38,071 bases of DNA, taken from assembly GCF_002086125.1 (NCBI RefSeq), contig NZ_MVHG01000046.1:1-38071 (forward strand), in the 5' to 3' direction. The stretch's first letter is position 1, and each line of letters begins with the position of its first letter. The position numbers and the translations under genes are program-made. A model generated the notes under the pieces. The model worked only from the letters and a program-made list of their open reading frames with translations. It was not told where the DNA came from and made no database searches. The stretch is from Mycobacterium arosiense ATCC BAA-1401 = DSM 45069 (GTDB lineage: Bacteria > Actinomycetota > Actinomycetes > Mycobacteriales > Mycobacteriaceae). Shown one piece after another: positions 15,988-24,635 of this stretch.

Positions 15988-16671
15988 TTGTCCGATGGAG
16001 CAAGCGGTGAGGACCCATCCCCATTGATTCGCGGCAGGCGTCGGCTTGCCGCACTGGCGGGCACGTTGGCGGTTGGGGCCACCGTGACGGCACCCGTGCC
16101 GCCGCGGGCGCTTGGCCATGCCGACGTTCGACCGGTCACCGCCGCGGAGCTCGGTGCGAGCTGGCGGCCGGGGTGCCCGCTGAGCCCCGCGCAATTGCGG
16201 CGCGTCGGCGTCGACCACGTTGGTTTCGACGGCCGGACCCACCGCGGCGAACTGATCGTGCACGAGGACTTGGCGCCGGAGGTCATCACGATCTTCGAGC
16301 GGCTGTACCGACTGGGCTTTCCCATCGAGAAGATCCGCACCGCAGACCACTATCCGGACGCCGACGACGAGCAATCCATGGAGGACGACAACACGTCGGC
16401 GTTCAACTGCCGAGGCATCCCGGGAAGTGATCACTGGTCGCCACACGCCTACGGCCGGGCCATCGACCTCAACCCACGTGTCAACCCGTGCGTCTACGCC
16501 ACCGGCACTTTTGCGCCGCAGAACGCGGCGGACTATCTGGATCGCGGCCGCAGGGACCCGGGGCTCTTACACGATGGTGATCGCGCCGTGCAGGTCTTCA
16601 CCGACCGCGGGTGGCGATGGGGCGGCCGCTGGACGTCCCCCGTCGACTACCAGCACTTTGAGCGACCGTGA
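15988..16671 (+). CDS. Secreted M15-family D-Ala-D-Ala carboxypeptidase-like protein
   Basis: A 227-residue exported metallopeptidase-like protein. A basic RGRRRLAALAGTLAVGATVT signal region precedes the domain. Zn-binding candidates are SMEDDNTSAFNCR, GSDHWSPHAYGRAIDLN (His and Asp of the HxxxxxxD type) and DYQHFE (last His), the M15/VanY order. Likely trims peptidoglycan side chains. The start is uncertain: TTG 15988 gives the longest frame, while TTG 16024 begins directly at the signal peptide and has GGTGAGGA (16006-16013) ten nt upstream, so it may be the true start. It is divergent from the serine hydrolase. Confidence 0.85.
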   Translation: MSDGASGEDPSPLIRGRRRLAALAGTLAVGATVTAPVPPRALGHADVRPVTAAELGASWRPGCPLSPAQLRRVGVDHVGFDGRTHRGELIVHEDLAPEVITIFERLYRLGFPIEKIRTADHYPDADDEQSMEDDNTSAFNCRGIPGSDHWSPHAYGRAIDLNPRVNPCVYATGTFAPQNAADYLDRGRRDPGLLHDGDRAVQVFTDRGWRWGGRWTSPVDYQHFERP

Positions 16672-16699
16672 GCCGGGCTTTCTGTAAGAATGGACGGAT

Positions 16700-17206
16700 A
16701 TGTCGCGCTCATTCGACGTCTCAACGGAGTCGTCCGCCACTGTCGAGCAAATCCATGCCGCGTTCGGTCGCGAGGATTACTGGCTGGCCCGCATCGCGGC
16801 CGGCTCCGCCGACGCCACGCTGGATTCGGTGGTAACCGACGTCGATGGCACGGTGACGGTGCGCACGACCCAGCACCTGGGCCGTCAGATCCTGCCCGGC
16901 ATGGTCGCCAAATTCGTCACCGCTGACGTGAAGATCGTGCAGATCGAGACGTGGCGACCGGACGCCGACCGCCAGGTGTGCGGGCACATCAGCGTCTCGG
17001 CGTCAGGAGGATTGGGGTCGGGCCGTGCGGAAGCCCGGCTGGCGCCGACGGATGACGGCGGCTCACAACTGCACTCCACCCTGCAGGTGGAGGTCAAAAT
17101 CCCTCTGGTGGGCGGCAAGCTCGAAAAATCGATTGGGGCCGACCTCGCCAAGGGCATCCCCGAGATGTTGCGCTTCACCACCACATGGATCATCCAAAAC
17201 ACCTGA
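16700..17206 (+). CDS. DUF2505 (START-like) protein
   Basis: A 168-residue protein of DUF2505, a helix-grip SRPBCC/START-like fold common in actinobacteria. It starts MSRSFDVSTESSATVEQIHA and carries TVRTTQHLGRQILPGMVAKF and EVKIPLVGGKLEKSI, the alternating strands and C-terminal helix of the fold. Ligand and role are unknown. It begins 28 nt after the M15-type stop, probably in the same transcript, and converges with the MDR gene through a hairpin. Confidence 0.88.
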   Translation: MSRSFDVSTESSATVEQIHAAFGREDYWLARIAAGSADATLDSVVTDVDGTVTVRTTQHLGRQILPGMVAKFVTADVKIVQIETWRPDADRQVCGHISVSASGGLGSGRAEARLAPTDDGGSQLHSTLQVEVKIPLVGGKLEKSIGADLAKGIPEMLRFTTTWIIQNT

Positions 17207-17230
17207 GGCGTGCTGGTGTCCGGCCTCAGG
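17202..17230. terminator. Bidirectional hairpin terminator between convergent genes
   Basis: Perfect 8-bp arms, CCTGAGGC at 17202-17209 and GCCTCAGG at 17223-17230, with a 13-nt loop. Each arm overlaps one of the two stop codons (DUF2505 TGA at 17204-17206; MDR stop at 17226-17228), so one hairpin can serve both converging genes. Confidence 0.6.
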
Positions 17231-18218
17231 GCCTGACCTTGACCAGCACTTTCCCCATCGGGCCTGCAGCCAGGCGTTCAAACGCTTGGGGCACCTCCTC
17301 GAACGCAACCACCCGGTCGATCAATGGCCGCGCGCCGGACTCGGCCATGATGGCCACGAGATCGCGCCAGGCGGCGCGGTGTTGCTTTGGCGTGTAGTAG
17401 CTCAGGGCCATTGCGCCGATCCTCAGCCACCGAGAAAAAAGTGTGCCGGTGTCGAAATTGGGCACCACGCCGCCGAGTTGGCCGACCAAACTGAGCCGTC
17501 CCGAGTCGCCCATGGTTTCGATCACGTCAGGTAACTGCTTACCCCCGATGGTGTCGACCGCCAAGTTTATTCCCCCGGATCCGACCGCGTCTGTTGCGGC
17601 GGCGGGCCACTGCGGATCCTCAGGATTGAACGTGAATTTCGCCCCCAATTCCCTTAGGCGCCGCTGCTTTTCGTCGCTACGCGAGAGAGCTACGACCGTG
17701 TGGCCCATCGCGGTGGCCAACTGCACGGTCGCGACCCCGACCCCTCCCGATGCGCCGGTGACCAACACCACCGAATTCGGTTTCAACGGCTCCCACATGG
17801 TGAGCGCACGGTATGCCGATAGATAGACGACGGCGGCGCCAGCGGACTGCTCTTCGGTCCAACCTTCGGGGACCTCTGCCAACACATTCGCCGGGATCGA
17901 CACTTGCTCGGCAAGCATGCCCCAACGGAGAAGTCCGACCTGACTGCGCAACAGGACGCGTACGTCGCCTACGTGCACGTCTTGTACGCCTTGACCGACT
18001 TCGACCACTGTCCCGACGCCATCTCGTCCCAGCACGTGCGGCGCGGGAGGGTATACCGGATACGGGTACCGCCTTTCTGCCATCATCCGGTCGGCCGGAT
18101 TCAAAGCGGCGTAATGGACTTGCATCACCACTTCGCCTTCTGCGGCCACCGGATCCGGCGCCTCGGCAAGCCGAAGATGATCCAACCCCGCTTCGCCGTC
18201 CCAAAACCACGCCTTCAT
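17226..18218 (-). CDS. Quinone-oxidoreductase-like MDR enzyme (NADPH-dependent)
   Basis: A 330-residue zinc-independent medium-chain dehydrogenase/reductase. It has LNPADRMMAERR, HVLGRDGVGTVVEVGQG (substrate-side loop) and VVLVTGASGGVGVATVQLAT, the Rossmann AxxGxxG nucleotide motif; the structural-zinc Cys cluster is absent, as in quinone oxidoreductases. ATG 18218 (MKAWFWDGE) is chosen because GGAG precedes it and family members start MKA; an upstream in-frame start adds eight unlikely residues. Substrate unknown. Confidence 0.9.
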   Translation of the reverse strand: MKAWFWDGEAGLDHLRLAEAPDPVAAEGEVVMQVHYAALNPADRMMAERRYPYPVYPPAPHVLGRDGVGTVVEVGQGVQDVHVGDVRVLLRSQVGLLRWGMLAEQVSIPANVLAEVPEGWTEEQSAGAAVVYLSAYRALTMWEPLKPNSVVLVTGASGGVGVATVQLATAMGHTVVALSRSDEKQRRLRELGAKFTFNPEDPQWPAAATDAVGSGGINLAVDTIGGKQLPDVIETMGDSGRLSLVGQLGGVVPNFDTGTLFSRWLRIGAMALSYYTPKQHRAAWRDLVAIMAESGARPLIDRVVAFEEVPQAFERLAAGPMGKVLVKVRP

Positions 18219-18547
18219 GCCTGCTTCTCCTGCTCGAGCCACTCTCGCTCGTGGCCTGGTTTCGGAACGATCAGCCCCGCTTCAATCGAATTCGCCGGGT
18301 CGGATTTCGTTGAGAACAATGACGAGTTCAGTCTCCGGCCGACCGGTGACATTCGTCCACATTTGAGACAGTTCCCACAGCTCGGAGTCCTGTCTACCGC
18401 GTCGGCGCGTCCGCGCCGAAGGTGTCGCGGTGCAATTCGATCAAGGCGTGCAATTGCTCGAGATAGTGCTGCAACGAATGGTGAATGAAGTGGGCCGAAA
18501 GGGTGGTGGTGCCGCCGCGGCCAATTCCCGCAATGCTTCCTTGGTAG
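18219..18547. other. Intergenic stretch without a supported gene
   Basis: About 330 bp between the MDR start and the open frame of the LysR remnant. A minus-strand frame ending at 18394 reads LSAHFIHHSLQHYLEQLHAL near its end, which is protein-like, but it has no start or family I recognise and lies antisense to the LysR remnant upstream. I cannot support a gene here. Confidence 0.4.
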
Positions 18548-19024
18548 CCTCGGGTTTCCCGGCCGGGTCGAGGCGCTGCTCCGCGGGCATCACCGGTCGA
18601 CCCCATCGAAGACGGTTTCGACGTCGTGTTCGGCCCGGGACCGCTGCAGGATTCGACGCTGATCGCGCGAAAACTGTTTGACCTGAACCTGTTGCTATGT
18701 GCCTCAACGGGATTCGTGAACACGCTGCCGGAGCCGTTCACCGATCCGTTGCAATTGAACACGCTACCGTTCATCGACTTCGGCTTCTGCGGTCCCCAGA
18801 AGTTGGCGGTGACAAAGCTCGACCGACGATTCGAGCTGGCACCCCTCCGCACGGAAGAACTGAAACAGGGAACCATCGTGCCGGTCCTGCCCGACTGGAC
18901 GGTCGAGCCGCTGGCAGTGCACATGATCTATCCCTTCGAGCTGTCCTTCTCAACCCTGATCAGCGCCTTCTACGACACGGCCTGCCAGATCATCGTCGAG
19001 AACATCGCCAGAGCGCAGTCCTAG
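18548..19024 (+). pseudogene. LysR-type regulator remnant (substrate-binding domain only)
   Basis: An open frame from 18548 to the stop at 19024 encodes parts of a LysR substrate-binding domain: DPIEDGFDVVFGPGPLQDST, LIARKLFDLNLLLCAS, and the C-terminal block GTIVPVLPDWTVEPLAVHMI followed by YPFELSFSTLISAFYD. These match the usual order DVVFRIGPL...SLIARRL...LCAS...G.LV.VLPDW...PLPVHLVYP. The N-terminal winged-helix domain is missing (a TAG closes the frame at 18545-18547) and roughly 30-50 residues between the two blocks are missing or unrecognisable, so DNA binding is lost. The remnant lies behind an MDR gene, a common LysR target. Confidence 0.7.
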
Positions 19025-19042
19025 CGTTCGCCCGAATTGAGA

Positions 19043-19054
19043 GATAATCGCCTC
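19043..19054 (+). promoter_or_regulatory. Leaderless promoter of the 52-aa ORF
   Basis: GATAAT at 19043-19048, six nt, then ATG at 19055. In mycobacteria a -10 hexamer six to seven nt before the start codon is the layout of leaderless transcripts. No Shine-Dalgarno is present. Confidence 0.5.
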
Positions 19055-19213
19055 ATGCCCAGTGAACCTTCGCATCCACCGCCGACCGCGCCGAACCCGA
19101 AGCGGGTGCAGGTCACGCCCGAGGACGTGGAACGGTACGCCGACGAGGAGCAGACGCGCGAGGCGCGGGACGAGCGCCGGCTGCGCGACGAGCGGCCGCC
19201 ACATCACCACTAA
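19055..19213 (+). CDS. 52-residue charged small protein
   Basis: A short frame reading MPSEPSHPPPTAPNPKRVQ then VTPEDVERYADEEQTREARD and ending RPPHHH. A Pro-rich head is followed by a highly charged (Glu/Arg) helix. The amino acid composition and even codon use look protein-like, and the -10 hexamer places its ATG at the transcription start. The function is unknown. It lies 26 nt before the Ddn-like gene and may be co-transcribed with it. Confidence 0.55.
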   Translation: MPSEPSHPPPTAPNPKRVQVTPEDVERYADEEQTREARDERRLRDERPPHHH

Positions 19214-19239
19214 GCCCAAAAAAGGGGAGACTGGTAGCT

Positions 19240-19677
19240 ATGAGCCTGGCAGAAAAGTTGCTCCCGCAGGTGCTGCGGGTGCACGACACCGTCTATCGCA
19301 AGACGAACGGATGGATCGGTCATCGCACGCTGTGGATACCAAGTCTGCTGCTGCATACCGTCGGCGCGAAGACCGGCCAACACCGCACGACGTCGCTGAC
19401 CTACGCGCGCGACGGGGACAACTATCTGGTGGTCGCCTCCAAGGGCGGTGCACCCGAGTCCCCCGGCTGGTACCACAACCTGAAAGCCAATCCCGACGTC
19501 GAGATCAACGTCGGCCCACGGCGTTTCGGCGTCACCGCGCGACCGGTGCTGTCCGGCGATCCTGACTATCCGCGGCTATGGCAGATCGTCAACAAGAACA
19601 ACCAAAACCGGTACAGCGAATACCAGAAGAAGACGTCGCGACCGATTCCCATCGTCGTCTTGGCCCCAAATCGCTGA
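19240..19677 (+). CDS. Deazaflavin (F420)-dependent nitroreductase, Ddn-like
   Basis: A 145-residue split beta-barrel protein of the F420-binding Ddn/FDOR-A family. Signatures: LLLHTVGAKTGQHRTTSLTY (phosphate-binding region), YLVVASKGGAPESPGWYHNL (substrate/F420 loop), and VTARPVLSGDPDYPRLW. GGGGAG precedes ATG 19240. Family members reduce quinones or nitro-compounds with F420H2. It is near UDP-sugar genes but separated by a 124-nt gap, so is not clearly in the same operon. Confidence 0.92.
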   Translation: MSLAEKLLPQVLRVHDTVYRKTNGWIGHRTLWIPSLLLHTVGAKTGQHRTTSLTYARDGDNYLVVASKGGAPESPGWYHNLKANPDVEINVGPRRFGVTARPVLSGDPDYPRLWQIVNKNNQNRYSEYQKKTSRPIPIVVLAPNR

Positions 19678-19801
19678 ACTTCAGCTGACCGAATTAGTAA
19701 CCGCCGGTGTGAGTGCGCTCGGTTTCAGCGGCGTCGTGCGGGACGCCAAGTCGGCCATGGCAAGCTACGTGTTCGATGGCCGGAATTAAGGAGAACAAGC
19801 A

Positions 19802-20773
19802 GTGAGAGCCCTGGTCGCGGGCGCCGCCGGTTTCCTCGGATCCCACCTGTGCGATCGTCTCCGCCGCGACGGCATCGAAGTCATCGGACTCGACAACTTC
19901 TGCACCGGCAGGTGCGAGAACCTCGCGCAGCTCGACGGGGATCAAGGCTTCACTTTCGTCGAGCATGACATCACGCGGCCGGTGGACGCGGTCGTGTCGG
20001 ATCCACTTGACGTTATCTTCAATCTGGCCTGTCCCGCTTCGCCGCGCGCGTACCAGCGCGATCCGCTGTCCACCCTGGAGACCAACTACGTCGGGACCAG
20101 GAACCTGCTGGAACTGGCGCGCGAGCGGGAAGCGACGATCCTGCAGGCCTCCACCAGCGAGGTCTACGGGGATCCGACAATCCATCCGCAGGCCGAAAGT
20201 TACTGGGGTAACGCCAACTGTTTCGGCGTACGGGCCTGCTACGAGGAAGGCAAGCGGGTCGCGGAGACGCTGATGCTCGAGTACGCGCGTCGCTATCGCG
20301 TGCCGATCAAGGTCGTCCGCATCTTCAATACCTACGGTCCGAGGATGGATCCAGGAGACGGCCGAATCATCTCGTCGTTCATCGTCTCGGCGCTTCGCGG
20401 AGAACCGATCACCGTTTTCGGGGACGGCAGCCAAACCCGTTCCTTTTGTTATGTCGACGATCTCGTCGAAGGGCTCGTCAACATGGCGGCGAGCGATGCG
20501 TCATTCACCGGACCGGTCAACCTCGGCAACCCAGCCGAACGCACCGTCCTCGAAACCGCGAGCATCATCAAGGAGATGACGGGATCGTTCTCGGCGACGG
20601 TCTTTGAACCACTGCCGCCCGACGATCCGAAGCAGCGCAGGCCGGACATCGCCCTCGCCGAGTCCGCCCTCGGCTGGGTTCCACGAATCTCGTTCCACGA
20701 AGGCGTCGAACGCACGATCGACTATTTCAGAGGCATCGTCAGCCCAGGCTGCGCTGGAAGCGTTCAGCGATGA
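19802..20773 (+). CDS. UDP-glucuronate decarboxylase-like NAD-dependent sugar epimerase (UXS type)
   Basis: A 323-residue extended short-chain dehydrogenase. NAD site GAAGFLGSHL near residue 8; DNFCTG; LACPASPRAYQRDPLSTLET near 75 and QASTSEVYGDPTIHPQAE near 118, with catalytic Tyr and Lys in CYEEGKRVAE. NTYGPRMDPGDGRIISSFIV and GSQTRSFCYVDDLVEG are hallmarks of UDP-glucuronate decarboxylases, which make UDP-xylose. One departure: YWGNANCFGVRACY where UXS usually has NVNPIGPRSCY, so substrate may differ. Start GTG 19802 with AGGAG at 19790-19794. Its stop overlaps the next gene's start (ATGA). Confidence 0.9.
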   Translation: MRALVAGAAGFLGSHLCDRLRRDGIEVIGLDNFCTGRCENLAQLDGDQGFTFVEHDITRPVDAVVSDPLDVIFNLACPASPRAYQRDPLSTLETNYVGTRNLLELAREREATILQASTSEVYGDPTIHPQAESYWGNANCFGVRACYEEGKRVAETLMLEYARRYRVPIKVVRIFNTYGPRMDPGDGRIISSFIVSALRGEPITVFGDGSQTRSFCYVDDLVEGLVNMAASDASFTGPVNLGNPAERTVLETASIIKEMTGSFSATVFEPLPPDDPKQRRPDIALAESALGWVPRISFHEGVERTIDYFRGIVSPGCAGSVQR

Positions 20774-21933
20774 GAATTGTGCTGGCAACCTTGGGAACCC
20801 GGGGCGATGTCGAGCCGTGTGCCACCATCGGTCGAGAGCTGCAGCGCCGAGGTCACGATGTCATCATGGCGGTGCCGCCCAACTACGTTGGCTTCGTCGA
20901 GTCGGCGGGACTCGCGGCGATTGCCCATGGCCCGGATCAGGTTGAGCAGAACGCGAATATCGCCCGGAAATACGGAGAGACGCCGAACCCTGTCTTTATG
21001 GCGTGGGTGATATCGGAGGATCTCAAACGACTCTGGCCGCAGCTGGGCACGGCGCTCACGTCGTTGGCGGACGGGGCCGACCTGTTGTTGACCGACGCGA
21101 GCCAGCAGGGGTTGGCCGCCAATGTCGCCGAATACTATGACATTCCGCAAGCGGCGCTGCACATCTACCCGCTCGGGCGTGATACCTGTACGCAGGTCAC
21201 CAAAGAGGCCGAAGAAGCCCTGCGCCAGACGTTGGGCCTACCGAAGGAACCGGGGGCGCGACAACCGCTGGAGATACAGGCCTACGACGAACTCTTCTTC
21301 CCCGGGCTGGCAGACAAGTGGGCGAAATGGGGTGTCCGACGGCCTTTTGTCGGCGGGCTGACGCTGGAGCTGACGACGGACGTCGACGACGAGGTGGCGT
21401 CATGGATCGCCGCGGGAACGCCCCCCATTTACTTCGGCTTTGGCAGCAGCGCGCGAGTCGCGTTTCACGCCGGGTTGCTCGAGATGATCAGCGGGGCCTG
21501 CGCTCACTTGGGTGAGCGTGCGCTGATCTGCAGCGGCGTAAGCGATCTGGCCGATACCCCGCAATCCGACCATATAAAGGTGGTGGGCACGGTGAACCAC
21601 TCGGCCGTCTTTCCCGCTTGCCGCGCGGTCGTCCACCACGGGGGTCCGGGCACCACGTTCGCGGGCATACGTGCCGGCAAACCTACGTTGGCACTTGCGG
21701 TTTCGGTCGATCAGCCGATGTGGGCCGCCGCAGTCGGTCAGCTGGGCGTCGGCATCGGACGGCACTTCTCCGCAACCACCCCGAGTTCGCTGCTCGCCGA
21801 TCTGCGGGCCATCCTCGCCCCGGACTGCATCGCTCGAACCCTTGAGGTCGCCGCTCAGATGGCCACACCCGCCGAAAGCGCCGCCACCGCCGCCGATCTC
21901 CTGGAAGCCGCGGTCGGCCAAGCCCTGGGCTAG
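20770..21933 (+). CDS. GT1-family glycosyltransferase
   Basis: A 387-residue GT-B fold glycosyltransferase of family 1, similar in type to mycobacterial Rv1524/GPL-type transferases (from memory). N-terminal acceptor domain starts RIVLATLGTRGDVEPC; the donor-binding C-terminal has HHGGPGTTFAGIRAGKP and SVDQPMWAAAVGQLGVG, with nucleotide-sugar contacting His, Gly and Asp-Gln. It overlaps the UXS-like gene by 4 nt, so it likely uses the sugar made there (possibly xylose). The acceptor is unknown; converges with the methyltransferase gene. Confidence 0.92.
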   Translation: MRIVLATLGTRGDVEPCATIGRELQRRGHDVIMAVPPNYVGFVESAGLAAIAHGPDQVEQNANIARKYGETPNPVFMAWVISEDLKRLWPQLGTALTSLADGADLLLTDASQQGLAANVAEYYDIPQAALHIYPLGRDTCTQVTKEAEEALRQTLGLPKEPGARQPLEIQAYDELFFPGLADKWAKWGVRRPFVGGLTLELTTDVDDEVASWIAAGTPPIYFGFGSSARVAFHAGLLEMISGACAHLGERALICSGVSDLADTPQSDHIKVVGTVNHSAVFPACRAVVHHGGPGTTFAGIRAGKPTLALAVSVDQPMWAAAVGQLGVGIGRHFSATTPSSLLADLRAILAPDCIARTLEVAAQMATPAESAATAADLLEAAVGQALG

Positions 21934-21939
21934 GCCCCG

Positions 21940-22671
21940 TCAGAGCTCGTCAGACGAGTGGTGAATGTGCATGTCGGAAACGCTACGGTATGAAGGGAAG
22001 TCGAAGTCGGGGAAGGCGCAGATGTCGCCGCGATCCCGGACCCGCTTCAACCAGTAACTCTGATCGGCGGCCGACGTGCACGCGTAGAGCTTCATATACG
22101 TCGCCGCGAAGGGAAACACGAAGCCATTGCCGACCGCCTGCCAGACGGCCGCCGCCACGCCGGGGGTTTCCACCCCTCGATAATCGTCCATCACGATCAC
22201 GCCCCGCGAGGCCGTGTGAGTCACGGCGAGCCTGATGTCATTGGCGACGCACCGGTAGGCGTGACAACCGTCGATGTGGACGAAGCGTAGTGCCCGTTCT
22301 CCGAGATCAAGCGCCGATGACTCGCAGACCTCAAGCGTCGGCCGGCGGGTGTGGAACCGATCCCAGTTGGTTAGGAACTGCTGCTGATCCAGGCCCGAGT
22401 ACTCCTGGCGCGGGGCCTGCGCGACGTCGGCATGATCCATCACGGCGCCGAACAGATCGCAGATCACCAAGTCTTCATCGTCACGCAGGCCGTAACCCAT
22501 CAAAATGGCGGATTTGCCCTGGTAGGCGCCGATCTCCAACATGTCACCCTTGATGCCCTCGGCCGTCTGGCACGCGAGCAGCTGGCTGAAGAGCTCGACA
22601 TCGGCTTCGAAGAACCAACCGTCGACGTTGTTCATCTGCTCGGTATAGAGGGCCCAAGCGGCGTCGCTCAT
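21940..22671 (-). CDS. Class I SAM-dependent methyltransferase
   Basis: A 243-residue methyltransferase of the Methyltransf_24/TylF-like type. SAM motif I is DMLEIGAYQGKSAILM; a conserved IDGCHAYRCVANDI (Asp/His of the TylF/macrocin-type metal-dependent group) and VIVMDDYRG follow. Such enzymes often O-methylate sugars or phenols, and the two convergent sugar genes next to it suggest a methylated sugar product. ATG 22671 is chosen with AGGAG just upstream; longer starts would be Arg-rich non-conserved sequence. Confidence 0.85.
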   Translation of the reverse strand: MSDAAWALYTEQMNNVDGWFFEADVELFSQLLACQTAEGIKGDMLEIGAYQGKSAILMGYGLRDDEDLVICDLFGAVMDHADVAQAPRQEYSGLDQQQFLTNWDRFHTRRPTLEVCESSALDLGERALRFVHIDGCHAYRCVANDIRLAVTHTASRGVIVMDDYRGVETPGVAAAVWQAVGNGFVFPFAATYMKLYACTSAADQSYWLKRVRDRGDICAFPDFDFPSYRSVSDMHIHHSSDEL

Positions 22672-23078
22672 GACGCGCTCCTGCGCATGAACTCCTCCAC
22701 TGTGGTTGTGGCCGCCGATTTTTACGGAAGTCAATTTGGCGGCCGTGGATTGAACGGTACCAATTCTGCGCCGAGCCACGGCCGCTACCGCGCGCCGATG
22801 CGATCCCGCAACGATGCCATCGAGCCACAACCACCATCGATCGCGCTCGCCGGCTCCGACAAAACGGCTCAGGCGGTGGATTTGGTGCACACGACCCCGC
22901 GAGTGGGTGTCCATCCCAATCCTGGAACGGGATGCGCGCGCCGCCGTCGTCGCCACGTTCAATGGGGTGGACGGAACTTCCAAAAGATCCACGACCCCTC
23001 GGTCGATGCGAGACGCAACGGATTTGGGATTCGCGAATACATCGACTGGCCGAAACCTAAAGCGGAAGCCGTATCGCG
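22672..23078. other. Intergenic region, no gene seen
   Basis: About 400 bp between the methyltransferase start and the cyclase stop. Long frames cross it in both directions but none has a family signature or good start; it probably carries the methyltransferase promoter. The base composition is slightly less G+C-rich than its neighbours. Confidence 0.5.
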
Positions 23079-24407
23079 TCAACCCTCGACGGCGAACAGC
23101 GCCCAAGCCCCCGTCACATTCTTGAGGACGTGCTCGCCGCGAGCGGCGAAGCTGAGGCCCGACCCGGCAACCAGGTCCACGACGATGCGCGACACCAGCA
23201 CCTCGCCCGCACCCGCCGCGGCCGCCACCCGCGCTGCGATGTGGACGGCGATGCCGCTGATGTCGTCGTCGCGCAACTCGACCTCACCCGTGTGGATGCC
23301 CGCCCGCACCTCCAGACCCAGGCTGCGCAGCACATCGCGGATCGCCGCGGCGCATCGGATCGCGCGCGCGGGTCCGTCGAAGCGGGCGAGGAAGCCATCA
23401 CCCGTCGTATTGACCTCACGCCCACCGAAGCGCTCGAGCTGGCGCCGGACCTGCGCGTCGTGCCTGCCGAGCAGCTCCTTCCATCGCTGATCGCCAAGCT
23501 CGACCGCCCGCTTCGTCGAGTCGACGATGTCGGTGAACAGCACCGTGGCCAGGACGCGCTCGACCGCCGGCGCAGGGCGCACGCCAGTAAGGAACTCCTC
23601 GACCTCGTCGAGCAGGGCATTGCCGTCGCCCGTAAAGAACAGATGGTCGGCGCCGTCGATCTCGACGAACCTGGCCCCGGGGATGCGGTCGGCGAGGTAG
23701 CGACCCATCTCGCGTCGCACCATCCGGTCGTCGCGCCGGTGCACCACGAGCGTCGGCGCCTGGATCGCTGGTAGCACGTCACGGATGTCCAGCTGCGGAT
23801 AGAGCGCGAAGATGTTGCGGACCATGCCCGGGCTGGCGGCCGTTCGCTGCAGCCGCGCCCACCACCGCCGGAAATCGGCGTCGCTTCGCCGGCTCGGGGC
23901 CCATGCACCCAATCCGATGCCCTCACCCCAGCCCTTCGCACTCAGCTCGACCAGCGACGACAGCTGCTCCTCGGTGACGCCGAGCGGGTAGTCAGCCGTT
24001 CGGAGCAGGCGGGAGAACGAGCCATACAGCACAAGCGCATTCACGCGGTCGGGGTGGCCGGCCGCCATCAGCATCGCCATCGTGCCGCCCTCCGAAATGC
24101 CCACGAGGTCGGCACGTTCACATCCGGCCGCATTCATCACGGCGCTCAGGTCATCGACGGACTCTTCCAACGTCGGAGCATGCATCACCGGGTCGGACAG
24201 ACCGGTTCCCCGCTTGTCGAAGGTCACGACGCGCCGGAAGGACGCGAGCCGCGAGTAGAAGTGAACGGCCGACGGCTGCTCCCACATGATGTCCAGGTGC
24301 GTGATGAAGCCCGGCGCGACGACGAGGTCGGGCCCTGCTCCGGTCACGGAGAACGCGATGTTCAAACCGCCGCTTTTGGCGTAGTGGATGTCCGGCGGGA
24401 CGTTCAT
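23079..24407 (-). CDS. Alpha/beta hydrolase fused to class III adenylate/guanylate cyclase
   Basis: A 442-residue two-domain protein. Residues 1-275 are an alpha/beta hydrolase: nucleophile elbow GISEGG with Ser105, FDKRGTGLSD near 63, and His255 in DGADHLFF. Residues 285-442 are a class III cyclase: metal Asp293 and Asp297-region in TVLFTDIVDSTKRAV, GREVNTTGDGFLARFDGPAR and HTGEVELRDDDISGIAVHIA. The site usually holding substrate Lys is Asn333 (NTTGDG) and the transition-state Asn is His389 (VHIAARV), with Arg393 kept; the purine Lys and the Asn both differ from the canonical set, so activity may be weak or altered. The hydrolase part may be a sensor. It is divergent from a cNMP-domain protein. 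Confidence 0.9.
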   Translation of the reverse strand: MNVPPDIHYAKSGGLNIAFSVTGAGPDLVVAPGFITHLDIMWEQPSAVHFYSRLASFRRVVTFDKRGTGLSDPVMHAPTLEESVDDLSAVMNAAGCERADLVGISEGGTMAMLMAAGHPDRVNALVLYGSFSRLLRTADYPLGVTEEQLSSLVELSAKGWGEGIGLGAWAPSRRSDADFRRWWARLQRTAASPGMVRNIFALYPQLDIRDVLPAIQAPTLVVHRRDDRMVRREMGRYLADRIPGARFVEIDGADHLFFTGDGNALLDEVEEFLTGVRPAPAVERVLATVLFTDIVDSTKRAVELGDQRWKELLGRHDAQVRRQLERFGGREVNTTGDGFLARFDGPARAIRCAAAIRDVLRSLGLEVRAGIHTGEVELRDDDISGIAVHIAARVAAAAGAGEVLVSRIVVDLVAGSGLSFAARGEHVLKNVTGAWALFAVEG

Positions 24408-24635
24408 GGTCGAACCTTACGCTTGCGTGGGCCACGTCAGGTGGCTCCGGACGATCCGCTGATGACGCCCGCGCACGGAAGGCAATACTCCTACTGCCTG
24501 ACACAGGTTTTGGGGCGGATGCCTCATGCGTCGCCAACGGTGTGCGGTGGACGATTCCTGCATCGGAACTTCGACACTGTGCGCGAAGCCGCCCGCGAGT
24601 CAGTGGCTTCCCGCGAATGCGATTGGGAGGCAATC

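Noticed and set aside
15907..16446. 180-residue N-terminal extension of the serine hydrolase
   Set aside because: Antisense to the M15-type gene; signal-anchor begins at 15906.
18394..18547. Minus-strand frame ending HRDTFGADAPTR
   Set aside because: The last 35 residues look protein-like but no family, start or ribosome site supports a gene, and most of the frame is antisense to the LysR remnant.
22432..23490. 352-residue plus-strand frame
   Set aside because: Antisense to the methyltransferase and cyclase with no domain signature.
24408..24635. CRP-type site between cyclase and cNMP-domain genes
   Set aside because: Only a weak AGGCA-N10-TGCCT repeat at 24480-24499 is seen; nothing like TGTGA-N6-TCACA.
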